Source of the DNA: Cercis canadensis
Taxonomy: Eukaryota > Streptophyta > Magnoliopsida > Fabales > Fabaceae
NCBI GenBank assembly: GCA_003255065.1
Contig: QAOA01007490.1
Span: 82,745-146,744 of the forward strand
Direction of reading: 5' to 3'
DNA: 64,000 nt
Shown here in pieces: positions 33,110 through 44,639 of the stretch (positions are counted from its first letter, which is position 1; each line of letters begins with the position of its first letter). Under the pieces are notes generated by a model, which saw only the letters and a list, made by a program, of their open reading frames with translations, was not told the origin of the DNA and searched no databases. Made by a program: the position numbers and the translations under genes.

Positions 33110-35430
33110 TTATGGATCCTTAGCTAGTCTTGACCTCAGTTTAGCCATGAAAGTTATGTTGTGACACTTGGATTTTTTTAGTCCCAAGCCTCCTTTCTTC
33201 TTATGCTTTGTGATTTTCTCCCAACGAACAAGATGTAGTTTCTTTTTCTCTTTTGAATGGCCCCACAAGAAATTGAAAAATGCTTTATCAATGTTGTTGC
33301 AGATAGAATTTGCAAGGGCTACTCCTTGCATGTAGTATGTAGGGATTGCCGCCAAAACTGACTTAAGTAATGTAAGCCTACCAACTTGGGACAAGAATTT
33401 TTTTTGCCAACCACCCAGCCTTTCTGTTACCTTATCATATACAAATTGGAAATTTCCTTTCAATGCCCTATCTATGCCCAACAGAAATACTAAATAATTC
33501 CCTAAGGTTGTATTTGGATGAGGTATTTGACAAATTCTTGTGAATTTTAAATACATGTAATTGAAATATAATATTTTAAATACATGTATTTATAAAATAC
33601 ATTATTTGGATACACTATTATAAAAAGAGTAATTTAACAATAATATTCAAAACATTATGTCAGCTATGGCTTTAATGGAAAACTTATGCAAAACTATGAA
33701 CTTTCTAAGTCCTCTTGTTGCAGCACTAACAAAATTTGAAATACCTCAGTCACTCTCACAAAACCTCTTGGTTCTTCTCCGGTGCTAGAAAATACCGTGG
33801 ATTTCCCAGTTGTTGCTCTTTCTGTTTCTTGCAAAACCTCCAAATGCTCGGTTTTTGGATTTGAAGTGTTTTGGATCGAATCTTCTGGAAGACTCTTCGT
33901 GGTGTTTTCTTCAACTTTTTGTACTCTGAAGCTTCAAAATCCTTTCCTTGTGAGGGTGGTTTCTAGGGTTTTGTCCACTTTACCTTATGTTCTCTACTGT
34001 TCCTGAATCCCTTCTTTGCCTAATTTCCATCTTTCTGTAGTTTCAAATCTAGCCGTTAGAGAAAGCTGGCATTTTGTTTTTATGTTGCTTGGACTTTTTC
34101 GTGTTTGTGCTTACTTTGAGGCTCGCTGATTTAGCTTTTCCAAAATCCAAAGTTTGAGCTTTTGAAGCTCAGAATCAGTAACTTGGTGTTGAGAGCAAGA
34201 GTTTCAGAGGCTCGAGGGAGAGGGAGGTGTATCGAGGCTCGGGGAGAAAAAACAAGTAATTTGAAATACACTCTATTTTAAGTGAATTTGAAATACACTG
34301 TATTGAGAATTTGAAAGTCACTAAAATAATATACTAAAATTTTAAAAATACCTTAAAAAATTACACAAACAAAGTAATTCAAAATAAGTATTTCAAATAC
34401 TCTCTACAAATACATTACACTCTACAAATACTCCATCTAAACACACTCTAAAGAATTCGATAGTCTAAAAGGAAGATGATGACACCTTTTTTCTTTTTCT
34501 ACTAGAAGGGTGTTTGGAGAAAGCTAAAATCAAGATTTTGATGCATTTATCTCTAGCCCAGACACCTTTCTAAAATTCTCCAACACCTTTGTTACACAAG
34601 AGGCGTATTGCTCTTTTGCCTGGACAAAGAGAATGATGTCATCTGCAAAAAGCAAGTGTGGAATAGAGACCTTAGAGTCTCTAAAGGAGAAGGGTTTCCA
34701 CTTCTTCCTTCCAACTTCCTCTTGGATCATCTTTGACAAGACTTCCATACATAAAATTAAAAGGTAAGGTGAAAGAGGGTCACCTTGTCTTATACCTCTT
34801 GAGGTGGGAAAAATTATGTTTTATAGCCATTTATGAGGATGGAAGATTCCACTAAGGTAATGCAGCTGATAATCAAATTAATCCATGGGGTAGGAAAATT
34901 AAAAATCTATAAAACTTCCTTGATGAAATTCCAATCCAACTTATCATAAGCTTTGTCAAGGTCTAGTTTAATCGCCATCCAACCCACCTTTCCTTTTCTT
35001 CTTTTCATGTCATGAAGAATTTCTTGAGCAACAAGAACATTTTATATTGCTTTTCTTCCTGGGACAAAAGCTCCTTGAAGAGGTTCAACTGAGCTACAAG
35101 GATTTTTGAAATCACCTTATAATGGGAATTACAAAGACTAATAGGACGAAATTGGTTAATGGATTCCAGGTTTGTAACTTTTGGAATTAAACAAATGAGA
35201 GTTTTATTCCAACTGTTTAGGATGAATTGTTGAAGAAAGACTTTTTGAATGTCCTTGCAGAAGGTTTCTTTTATGACCATCTGAAAAGCTAGGTAGAAAC
35301 CTGCATGCATACCATCCACACCAGGAGCTTTGAAAGGTTTTAGGGACCAAAGAGCGTTTTTAATCTCAGGAATGGTAGGAATAGAGGAGAGAGGCTCATT
35401 TGAGATTTGTTGACCAAGAAAAGACAAGTG
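33110..35430 (-). pseudogene. LINE reverse transcriptase region, split by a MITE
   Basis: 35427-35005 reads 'LKPFKAPGVDGMHAGFYLAF' and 'INQFRPISLCNSHYKVISKI', the RT finger and palm entry motifs of plant LINEs. 34748-34530 contains the catalytic 'LLFADDIILF' (F-A-D-D intact) and 'VSGLEINASKS'. 33500-33110 has the thumb region ('DKVTERLGGWQKKFLSQVGR', 'AIPTYYMQ', 'FFNFLWG', 'KKKGGLGLKKSKCHN'). The MITE (33501-34450) sits between palm and thumb. The palm segment between 34750 and 35000 has stops. Confidence 0.8.
33501..34450. mobile_element. hAT-like MITE, 950 bp, inside the LINE RT
   Basis: Inverted ends: the left CCTAAGGTTGTATTTGGATG and the reverse complement of the right end, TAGAGTGTGTTTAGATGGAG, both followed by GTATTTG. 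It is flanked by an 8-bp near-duplicate (AATAATTC at 33493-33500, AAGAATTC at 34451-34458). The LINE frame reads through if the element and one copy are taken out. AT-rich ends with repeated ATTTGAAATAC-type motifs surround a more GC-rich centre (33660-34250) that looks like captured sequence. It has no transposase. Confidence 0.75.
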
Positions 35431-35523
35431 AAGATCATCCAGAGAAGAGGTCTTGGTTTGAAGTGAAAAAATTCTTTTGAAATAAGATTCTATATGGTTT
35501 CTGACTTCTTAAGGTTCCAAAAG

Positions 35524-36662
35524 CTAGTTCCTAGCCGCATCTTTTAGTCCACAAATTCTTTTAGCTCTTCTTGTGTTAATAGTTGAGGCATGAAAGAAAG
35601 CTTTATTTCTGTCTCCCAACGCAAGCCAATCCACATGAGATTTTGCAGCCCAAAGTTCATCTGCTTCTAAGACTTTCAAAAATTTGTTGGAAAGATCTTT
35701 CTCTAGCCTAAGCAATGACTCTGACGAATTAGAACACAAGGAGTTTTGAATTCCTTTTAGGCTAGACATAATTCTCTTTTTCAAGAATATATTACCAAAC
35801 GTATTTTGGTTCTAGGTTTTTGCCACGGATTCAAGAGAATTGTTTGCTGAAAGAATATTATCACAAACAGGGGACCAAGCTTGCTTGACAATTTCTTTGA
35901 AGCAATGCTGCTTAAACCAGATGGGTTCTAGCCTAAAGGGATGGTCTGTGTGGAAATTTTTTTTGGATGCATGTCCAAAAGAATTAGACAGTGGTTTGAG
36001 GTTACTCTAGGCAAGTGGAAAATTTTTGAATCTGGCCACATGTTTAACCATGCAGGATTTATACATGCACGGTCCAACCTTGCTATAATAACATGACCAC
36101 TATTTCTTTTGTTTGACCAAGAAAATTTGGTGCCAACAAAGCCTAAATCAATCAGCCCACAAGTATTAAGACAATCTTGGAATCTATTGGCTTACCTAAA
36201 ATTTGTTTGGTTACCTCCAAATTTTTTAGACATATTTAAAACCTCATTCAAGTCTCCTATAATAGCCTAAGGGAGGTTATGAGAACAAGAAATTTTTTCT
36301 AGATTTTCCCAAAGAAGTTTTCTACGGTGGAAGTCTAGGCTAGCATATAACCTTGAAATAATGCAAAAGGAATTAAGTACCTTTGCAGTGACGTGGATTC
36401 CCTAGAAATTCTTCAATAACAAGTTGATGTCAACTGCTTCTCTCTGCTATAGAAGCCAGATACCTCTAGACAGCCCTATTGAATCTACTATCTCAAAGCC
36501 CAAGAAACCCAAAGTATGTACGATACCCTCTGCTCTACTTCCTGAGATCCTTGTTTTAGTAATAACCATCAAGTATGGGTTATATCTCTATATCAAATCA
36601 TTGAAAGCTCTTCTAAAACTTGGTCTTGCTGCCCCACAAACGTTCCATGCTAACACTTTCAT
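35524..36662 (-). pseudogene. LINE ORF2 endonuclease (EEP family) and linker
   Basis: From ATG 36662 the reading starts 'MKVLAWNVCGAARPSFRRAF', the conserved W-N-x-x-G start of LINE apurinic-type endonucleases that nick the target DNA. Further motifs follow with stops between: 'IIGDLNEV' near 36270, 'CGLIDLGFVGTKFSWSN' near 36120-36170, 'HVIIARLDRA' near 36080. 35784-35524 is the linker typical before RT ('DWLALGDRNKAFFHASTINT'). Several in-frame stops are present. Confidence 0.75.
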
Positions 36663-36949
36663 TGTATAACTTGTAAGTAAATGGCTGTTAACTGACTTTT
36701 TTGAACCAGAAGAATCAGATTGCTCTGGACTTATCCACCTCTGCACACTTGCTATTGTTAGCTGGAGGTGTTGAGCATATGGCTTGCATACTACTTTAGC
36801 CTTAGAGAGAATTTGACGAAAACGTAGGTTTGTTTCGTTGTTAGCCCGACAAAGGATATCCCTACATCGTGATTCCCCTGTATCTCCTCCTTCATTGTAA
36901 CTCTATGAAGTAGCTTCAGTTGCATCCTTGGGTGCCAAGTCTGGTCCTT

Positions 36950-38770
36950 CACAATGTTTACAGCCCCTCCTAGAAGTGTTGCATCTACTGGTAGATTGTG
37001 TGGGGGGGAGCATCATAATTTTTGCTCTTTATGAAGTTCGAGTATTTCTTGTATTGTATCGGGGTCCTTTAGAGTTTTCAGTTGAGCTACCAAGAGCATA
37101 CTTGCGTATGCTTGAATCCATGCCGCTTGTTCGCTTAGATCCCTCCAAAGATTCTCCCAAAGCTTGTAGTGCATCTTCACTAACGCTTTTGGATTCACCA
37201 CCGAACTCCAAAAATGGTGTTGTGTTGCCACATACCTTCTCTGGTACCCTTGAAATGTCATTTGGTTGATTTGGTTCCTCAAGTCCCTCTCGTTTTCTTC
37301 CCTGAATGAGTGGAGGTTTTGCAATATTTCCTGTTGATCCTCCTCTACCAGTTGCATGATTTGTTGGGCTGGTATCATGATAGGTGTAATGATGGTTAGC
37401 ATCCTCCTGTCCCTCGCTTGTTGATCCCAATGGCGTCGTAAGGCTTGTTGCTGCAAGCACTTGAGTTTATTGTTCCGCATGGTTCCCGTTCTCCTTGGCA
37501 TCTTGGGTGTCACTGTCTCTTGTTCTTTTGTGGAAGGTTCTGGTATGTGTGAAGTGCTTCCCTCCAGTTTAAAAGCCAAGTCCAGGCTTTTTGCAAAAAT
37601 ATCCATGTCACAAGTGAAGTTAAATGCCTCGATATTTGCAACATTCTTTCCCCTTTCATTTTTTGAAATTTTGTTTCTTGACGTATAGTGATGGTCAGCT
37701 TTGGACTTGACAAAAGGACTTTTAGAGATAGAATCCTTCTTTGGCAAGTTTCTAATCTTAGTAGATGTTTCTTATTGTGGGGTTAGGTGTGGCTGAGGGG
37801 TGACTTTGCTTTTAGTTGAGGTAACTGATTTTCCTTTTGGCTGCAGTAGTCCCAGATTCACAGGAGTGTCTTGCACTGACTTCTCCATCTGAATTGTTGG
37901 AGATTTGATAGGGACTTTTGGGTGCTAGTTCCCACCCGAGATTTGCTTGTTGGAAAAAACCATCTGTTTTCGGTGAGCAACCAGTGGAGTTTGTCTTCTT
38001 TTTTGGTTAGCCACCACAATCCATTCCTCTTCTTTTGTAGGGTTGTTAGCTTTCTCCTTTCCTGCTAGATTTTGAGCTGTTTCCTTAACTGTTGAATTGA
38101 CACAAGAGCTTTCACTATGTCCCTCCATTCCGCATATGGCCCAAAAGAGAAGAGAGTCTTCGCATATGATCTCCTGCATGTGGCCATCTATGAGAACAGA
38201 AGGAACCATTTTCCCTTTACAGCTTGAATGCACAACTTGGCATATCTGCATTTTTCCATACTAGAAGTTCTTGCATCAATCTTGATCAAGTTTCCCAGAG
38301 AGTTTCCTAGTCTTTTAAGAATCTCTGCATCATAGTATTCTAACGGTAGATAAGGAAGTTGAATCCATTGGATAGCTAAGTTATCTTTGAGAGCTTCATC
38401 TAGTTTAAAGTTAGGCTCTCATATTCTAATAGCTATGTAGTGTTGGCCTAAAAACCATGGTCCTTGGGTTACTACCATCTCAAACTCTGATAAACTTGGA
38501 AGTTGTGTAGCAAAAAAAACCTTTGCCAAGCTCTGTTGGAGAGATCTTATTCCTTAAGTTCCACAGCCTTTACAGTTTTTCCTTTAACAACTCCTGAGGA
38601 ATAACTTGCCCCCATACCCATAGAATTACAGAATGGTTCCATGGTGATATGATGCGAGCTCGTTCCATCTCTGATAAGAAAATGGCAGGTTGAAAGGATT
38701 GTAGAACTTCCTCTAGGACTCTTTCAAGAGAATGGTTTGAATTGCTGTCCAAAAGACTATTTAGATCATT
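36950..38770 (-). pseudogene. LINE ORF1-like protein (DUF4283 and degenerate zinc knuckle)
   Basis: 38752-38570 shows a DUF4283-like stretch ending in 'ILWVWGQVIPQELLKEKL'. 38251-37925 has 'GHMQEIICEDSLLFWAICGM' followed by EGHSESSC; this is a CCHC knuckle in which the first Cys position appears to be Trp. 37747-37013 is a 244-codon open stretch, Lys/Gln-rich, the likely C-terminal part. In LINEs this protein binds the element RNA. There are frame breaks between blocks. Confidence 0.6.
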
Positions 38771-39120
38771 TGTGACTTGTGTTGATCATTCTGGTGTAGT
38801 TGCCTTGTTTTCGTCCTTGGACGGAAGTTTTAGGGACTGATTATGTTGTACAAATAAAAGATTCCATTTGCTCTTGATTCCTTGGACTACCTCACTATAT
38901 ATAGGATTTTCCTATTTGTTTTGTGTTCGCAATAGCTTCGAATCCTCCTGAGTTCGGCTGTCTTGAGGTTACCTGATCTTCCCCTTCACCTTCATCCTAA
39001 GTTCGTAGCTTCATCCTTCATGTCCTTTTCGGTAAAGAAGTGCAGCCAAGAAGCCAAAGAGAAAGAAGCCCAAATGCAATGTATTTAAAAGAAACAACAC
39101 TTGAATTAGCCATTTTTGGG

Positions 39121-39515
39121 TCTGTCAGTCTAGCATTGGCAGTGCTCGGATTTTTATTTTTAATCGGAGCTACAGAGCTTCGTTTTACATGATTTTTGTC
39201 TGTTGGAACCGGGAGACATATGCCTCTCATAAATAAATTTTTCAAGGAAAAATTCATTCTTCACTATTCCCGGTTTGATTTTAAAATTGGTTGTTTTCTC
39301 TGTACTATTGGGTTTGTCAGTTTTCTATGGTAGCCCTTAGTTTTTATTTTCTAAATGAAGCTACAGAGCTCAAATTTGAGTGATTTTTATCCCATTGGAA
39401 CCGGGAGACGTATGCCTCTCATGTGTAAAATTTTTAAAGTTAAATTTCCTTTATTCTACTCCCAGTTTGCATTTAAATTTGGTTTTTTTTTTTTGGACTG
39501 TTAGCTCTGTCAGTG
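39121..39515. repeat. Diverged tandem repeat, period about 192 bp
   Basis: Two units (39121-39312 and 39313-39500) share TCTGTCAG, GCTACAGAGCT, TTGGAACCGGGAGAC(A/G)TATGCCTCTCAT and CCC(G/A)GTTTG in the same order. The start of a third unit is at 39501. There is no n between them, so it is likely real. The ORF at 39018-39257 is within it and is not called. Confidence 0.75.
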
Positions 39516-40196
39516 TTAAGATAAACATTTCTTGGCATGTGACGTAAATTCTCACCTAAAGTTACCCCATTTTCTACTCCGTCATCAAATTCTTTCAAAT
39601 ATTGATTTGTTGTTTGTGGGACCATTTTGGCTTTCAAAATTTACTCACTTTTTGTTGGCTGTATAAAGGTATTTGACATGTTGTTTGTATGTTGAGACAA
39701 GACTATTCATGATTTTTTTTTGCTGTTGTATTAGTGTGATCTGTATGGCTGTCTAGATGGTTAAAGTTATCCATGTTTTGGTATTTTTGTATAGAGATTC
39801 TTTTGAGACTCATTACTTTTGATTTTATTCGAAGTAAAAGATACATTGAGATTTAATTGCACTTTTTGGGTCGTTCTCTTAGTGATCATGATATCATTTC
39901 ATTTCTATGTTTCTTTTTTTTCACTAATGGTAATTTCTATTGGTTATATGAGTTTCTTTCATTACGGGTATTGGTAAGGCTATGTGGTATGTAAGCAGAT
40001 CCTTCCCAAGCTAGAGGACATAAGACCGACCTGAATCTTGGAGCAAGGATACAATTTTTGTTTTTTTATATTGGATGTAATTTAATCCCCCTCCCCATTG
40101 GATAAAGAAAAGTATTGTAAACTCATGCATTACATTTATTTAAAATATATATCGTTGCCGCTTAGTATCCGTAGGCCCTTCACTTATCATGGGAGG
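39516..40196. other. Intergenic, no gene recognised
   Basis: T-rich with no motif recognised on either strand. It ends at the GGAGG target site of the solo LTR at 40197. Confidence 0.4.
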
Positions 40197-41404
40197 TGAT
40201 AATCACACTTTATATGCAGTAATTCTCCTTCATTTCCAGCTTCTTAAACCTCTTTTGGGCATATTTGATTGGGCTTGGGCCTCATTTCATGAGTTTGGAT
40301 CCAATTGGGCCTAATTGCATTTTTCAGCAATACTGGGCATTTTATGTTGTTTTTGTATTTCATGCATATCTTTAGTTTTGGATGTCTAAAAATTTCGAGT
40401 CTTACCTTGTAGGAAAGATGAGAGAATTATCTATAACTTTCATTCAGGGCTCCAAAGCCAATTCAGACGTCTAGAAGGTCATATGCAGCCTGAAAGGCAG
40501 AGCAGAGATGTTGTCGCTGGATCCTAACCCACATGCAGTGTTTGGACCATAACTTGAGCTGTAAATGTTTTATGGACTTGAAACTGGTTCCATGCAGTGT
40601 GACCTAAGGGCAGTTTGGGTGTGCATGTATTTTTGGAGGTTTATATGTTCAGAAAGAGACAGCCGAATTTCATTATCATACCTTAGACAGTTTTTCTTGC
40701 TTTCTTTTTCTCTAGTTTCTTTGTAAACTTTGTTCCTCTTGTTCATGGAGGACTAAATACTCAAATCAATCCAAATTTTAGCTATTCTGATTACTAATTT
40801 TGAGATTATGCTTTGATTGTTATTCATTTAGTTGTTAATCAAGTTCTTTCAATCCTCTGAAATATTTTGTTTGAATTGCTTAATTTCGGATTTGAATATT
40901 CATGTGTTAATTGCTTAATTGCATATGATTGAAGAGGATTGTATGGATTAATGATGTTTCTAAGCTTTTGGATGAATTATTTAAGCCTAATTGAATTCTA
41001 GACCCTTAGGTTAATTCAGAATTAGTAGATGCTTAATCAACAAATTCAGAATTAATCAAACTCTGGTTGCTTAACCAGTAGAGACCCTTGGATCACTTAG
41101 AGGCTTCTTGATGTGTTCTGAGGTCAAGAATTAGGTTAATGATTGAATGGATCGTTAGTGATTAAGGATAGATTAAAATCAGAATTAGTTAGATTTGGAT
41201 TAGTTGTTTTCCTTAAGGTTTACCACTTTTAATTAATTTCTGTTAATCACTTCAACACTCCAAACCCCTTGTTTATATGTTTCTTAATTTGATTCACTAT
41301 TTAGAGTAATCCTTTGGTTTGACCTGGTGTTGTCTAATGCTACAAGTAGCTTTGGTAAACCGACTTTAAAAATCACTAATTTGAAGAACCTCGGCAGCTC
41401 ATCA
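40197..41404. mobile_element. Solo LTR, family R copy 2 (1,208 bp)
   Basis: Starts TGATAATCACACTTTATATG and ends CCTCGGCAGCTCATCA. The exact target duplication is GGAGG (40192-40196 and 41405-41409). It is about 200 bp shorter than the other complete copies, mainly from an internal deletion around 40590. Confidence 0.92.
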
Positions 41405-41409
41405 GGAGG

Positions 41410-41639
41410 ATAGATTAAGTCTAATTCCTTTATGGAATAGCTTTTATGTATCCAACCTAGGTGAAGGTAGCGCCACCTTGGAGGGCGCTTTATGCAAGAA
41501 AAATGGTGGAATGATTTAGGTCTCAGTAGAGAAATCATGCATTGTATGTTTAAATTCTTCATCTTTATTTTTTTCAAATATTCCTGTAACGCTCCTATTT
41601 TTTTGGGATAAATAAAATATATTTCTTTGGCCATATTAT
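41410..41639 (-). pseudogene. Unrecognised coding remnant next to solo LTR copy 2
   Basis: Minus-strand frame (part of a 121-codon open stretch 41649-41284 whose end runs into the LTR) reads 'FSCIKRPPRWRYLHLGWIHK'. The Y-L-H-x-G-x-x-x pattern is reminiscent of movement-protein-like or retroelement proteins, but the match is too short to assign. The LTR inserted at its downstream end. Confidence 0.25.
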
Positions 41640-41905
41640 GTTCGCACAATTAATTTTGGGTAACTGGTCTCTGAATGGGTGTTATGGGGTGCCTAATACC
41701 TTCTTTACACATAAACTGACTCTCACACCATCTCTGGTTCATAAACTATTTTTTTTTTATTTAAAATTCAAAGGGGTTTTCTAATTGTTCTCCATTTTCT
41801 AAATACAATTGGTGGTGACTCCAAATTTTCTTTCAAAAACTAATATTTTTTCAAAGCCCACCATCTACATTGCGGCAACCTTTTGGGTACGATGTGACAC
41901 CAACT
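41640..41905 (-). repeat. Second copy of the repeat that splits the MULE PMD gene
   Basis: The reverse complement aligns with 4085-4335 through CGTACCC, GGAGTCACCACCAATT, GAGAACAATTAGAAAACCC, GTGAGAGTC and CCCCATAACACCC, at roughly three-quarters identity by eye. It marks a dispersed repeat family. Confidence 0.65.
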
Positions 41906-42340
41906 CAACAAATTGAGTACTATATCTTATATGTCCAAGTTTTATAGCAATGAAAATGGTGCACGCCAAGAAAACAACCTTCATACTAACTTACATCATT
42001 GGACAGAGAACATAAATGAAAAATGCAAGGGTGCAAGAACTTTTGGACTTGTGATTTTTCTGCATCAAGAACAATAACAATAATACTTGGATATTAATAG
42101 ATCAATTCAATGTATGTATAACTTATTTATTGCAGTAAAGATTAATGAATCAATAATCATATCACCAACAAGGAAAACCCTTGAAATGTATTTTATTATA
42201 ATCATCTTATTGTACAATTGCTCTGTCAATGTGTGACAAAAAGTACAAGCAAAGCAGCACATCTTCATGATACACTCATTTAACTCTATATGGAAAACAA
42301 CAATAGAACAAGAGCAATATATGATGTAACAAGACCAAGT

Positions 42341-42763
42341 TCAACTGGAAGGAGGTGTAAACTCATAAGAAGCATAAGATAGAGTGCCCATGTCAATGCT
42401 ACTGTGAATAAGTTTCGCCTTGGCATTTTCTCCGGCAGCACCCATGGCTACATGAAGTGGATAGAAGTGATCTGGCCAAGGATGAGCCATTCTCACATTC
42501 GACGCCTTATCTTCATAATGATTTACATCTTCATATTTACAAGAGCCATTCAAAAATGTTCACAATCAATGCAATTACAAGCTAATTAGACCATTCACTT
42601 ATTAGATTAGCTAAATTTTCTATTTACCAAAGAGGAAAATAGAAACAAGGAAATGGGGGTACCTTCCATCAAGAAGAGCTTGTTTCAACCAATTATCAAA
42701 TTGCACAACCTAGGAAGAAGGATGGGTTCTAGGAGGTTTAATTTGTCTTAAGTTGTGAGTGCC
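42341..42763 (-). pseudogene. DODA-like (LigB extradiol ring-cleavage dioxygenase) gene, 3' part
   Basis: DODA-like proteins are non-haem iron dioxygenases; some make betalamic acid from L-DOPA and most have other or unknown substrates. An exon stretch 42763-42663 reads 'GTHNLRQIKPP', then a TAG where the family has Trp, then 'VVQFDNWLKQALLDG' and a GT donor at 42662-42661. A 126-bp intron follows; its expected AG acceptor is AA (42538-42537). The last exon runs 42536-42341 with '[20 protein letters not shown]', 'NAKAKLIH' and '[11 protein letters not shown]', nearly identical to the conserved C-terminus of the family, then a stop. The upstream half of the gene is at 50174-50500, separated by a Ty3 element inserted in this exon. 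The nonsense codon, acceptor loss and insertion mean it is dead. Confidence 0.85.
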
Positions 42764-42768
42764 ACTTT

Positions 42769-43298
42769 TGATGAGAATCAAGAAAGCACCAACAAGACTC
42801 CAAATGAGCCATGACAAGCAAAAAAGGTGCAAGTGGCTTTTGGAGGGTTAATTGAGAAGATTAGGGCTCAAGGAGTAAGCCTAGAAGAAAGGAATGAGGA
42901 GTAGGGGATCGTGTGCTCAATTGAGGCATTGGAAGGTTCAATTGGCAAAGGAAGACAAAGCCCAGGCTCCCCAACACCCCTTGACCAAAGCTCAGGCACC
43001 CCAGCGCCCATAAGGTGGTGCCCCAACACCTAGAAACCCAAGCACAGGCTCCCCAGCGCCTGGAGTTTTCCCCATCTGCTTTTTTGCTTCTTTTCTTGAA
43101 TGGGCTCCGAGTGTAAATCCTTTTGGGCCCATTTTAGTGTTATTAAACCTATGTTATTTTCCTCTTTTAGTAGTGAACTTTCTTAGGGTTTTGGGCTTAA
43201 GCCTTTTTACCCATTTAGGTTAATTAGGTTTTGTTTTGTTTAAAGGGAGGTCATTCCCCTTGTGATGATAATATCATTTAGAATTTAGTAAAAAGTTG

Positions 43299-43360
<62 letters not shown>

Positions 43361-43664
43361 TGTTGAAAGGTTTTTTTTTTTTTTTTTTTTTTTTGTCCTT
43401 CTTGGTTCTTTTGAAGAACTCTTAGAACTTATCAAGAACCCTAAGTTATTGTGGCATTCTCCGGGCTTATCACCCTCCCCCTAATCCCCGTCTAGAGTGT
43501 GGTGCCTAAATTTTCTATACCTTTAGTTCTCACGTCCATAGGTGATGGGCCTATGTCTTAATTTGTGTTTACTAAATTAAGAACTTTGATTGGATGATTC
43601 TCGGGCAACTCAAATCTCTAATAAAAATGTGTTGGGTCTTAGGCAATCCTAGAGGTTTGCATCA
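42769..43664 (+). repeat. 5' LTR of Ty3 element E1
   Basis: Starts TGATGAGAATCAAGAAAGCA, ends GAGGTTTGCATCA. It pairs with 49327-50173. It contains GC-rich imperfect repeats of the type CAGG(C/T)(A/T/G)CCCCAGCGCC (42960-43070) and long T runs absent from the 3' LTR (43304-43357 and 43371-43394). Confidence 0.9.
43304..43394 (+). repeat. Poly-T expansion in the 5' LTR
   Basis: Runs of 54 and 24 T, separated by ATATGTTGAAAGG. The motif GTTGAAAGG precedes both runs. The matching place in the 3' LTR (about 49886-49905) has only TTTTTTCC. The exact length is unlikely to be assembled reliably. Confidence 0.9.
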
Positions 43665-43666
43665 TT

Positions 43667-43678
43667 TGATATCAGAGC
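43667..43678 (+). other. Primer-binding site of Ty3 element E1
   Basis: TGATATCAGAGC, one mismatch from the tRNA-Met complement TGGTATCAGAGC, two bases after the 5' LTR end. Confidence 0.8.
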
Positions 43679-44639
43679 TCGTGATACTAATTGAGGTTCG
43701 ATTATTTGTTTTCATTTCTGAAATTTTAATTTTCATTTTCTATTTTTTTTTATTGATACTCTAGTGTTGTTCTTTATGGTTTCTTCTTGTTCTTGCTTTT
43801 GATTTGTCAAAAAAGATTCATGGGCTTCTTTTCTATTAATTCTATTTGTGTCCCTGTAATTGCCCATAAGGTGCTGTTTGGGTGTGTCCCATTTCTAATT
43901 TTTATGATTTTTCCATGTTAAATACAATTTTTGGGTTGTTGAACTCTCTAGATTATCAATTGTACTTGTATGAAGCATAATTAAAACAATAGTATAAAAA
44001 AAATTCTAGGCAAAGTATGAACATTTAAAGTGTTTTTGAAAAAAATATTTGAAAATTCGTATACATTTTTTTTTTTCTAAAATAGAAGCAAAAGTGTGAA
44101 ATTAAGTGCCTTTTAAGTTGTTTTATGCTTCATAACATAGTATTGAGTTGTGATAGCTTCATTTTGCTCGAATTATGTTTGATTTTGTTGGATTAACTTG
44201 GAAATTTGGAAAATTCTGTTGCCTTATTGCTTAAATTCCCAAGTGCCTTGTAACCCGAAAATTTCTTTGTTTGTATCCTTTTCGGTGTGAGTTTCTTTGT
44301 TCCTGTCTTTGATTTTTTATTTTCTTGCTATTGTTATGTTTTGTGCTGGAATTATTTTGCATATCCTTGAATTCCTTTGTGTTATGCCACACTTTCCATT
44401 CTAAGTGGTGAGTGATTTGCTTGAAGATTGTCACAAAAGGCTATGCTCTCGATTTATTTATTAGTTCAATAAAGAGCAAGAGAAAGAGAATTAAGAGTGG
44501 AAAAAGGAAAGAGTGTGAGATCATTAAAGGGTAAGAGCCACTAGTGAGTTAAACACAAATGTGAATGTGACATTGTTGAAGAGCAACACCTGAGGGAGTG
44601 TGTGAGGTTTTTCTTTGCTAACATGTTTTCATGTTTTAA
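43679..44639 (+). other. Untranslated leader of Ty3 element E1
   Basis: T-rich, then A/G-rich sequence between the primer site and gag. No gene is recognised. Confidence 0.5.

Larger units (their letters stand above)
31535..38830 (-). mobile_element. Plant L1-type LINE, damaged, nearly full length
   Basis: In minus-strand order: ORF1-like region (DUF4283 plus zinc-knuckle), ORF2 endonuclease, reverse transcriptase, zf-RVT and RNase H. All sit in the expected order over about 7.3 kb, with a 950-bp MITE inside the RT. The 3' end is set near 31535, where the minus strand ends in a short A-rich run (AACAACAAAAAATGTTG) after a stretch typical of LINE 3' ends. No target duplication was recognised. 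Stops and frameshifts occur in every domain. The 5' boundary is approximate. Confidence 0.8.

Noticed and set aside
42711-42722. Splice acceptor (TTCTTCCTAG) before the DODA-like V-V-Q-F-D exon
   Set aside because: The reading frame runs straight through from the upstream coding block if the TAG is a mutated Trp codon, so a nonsense mutation explains it better than an intron.
43296-43484. Phe-rich ORF
   Set aside because: Translation of the poly-T tract in the 5' LTR.
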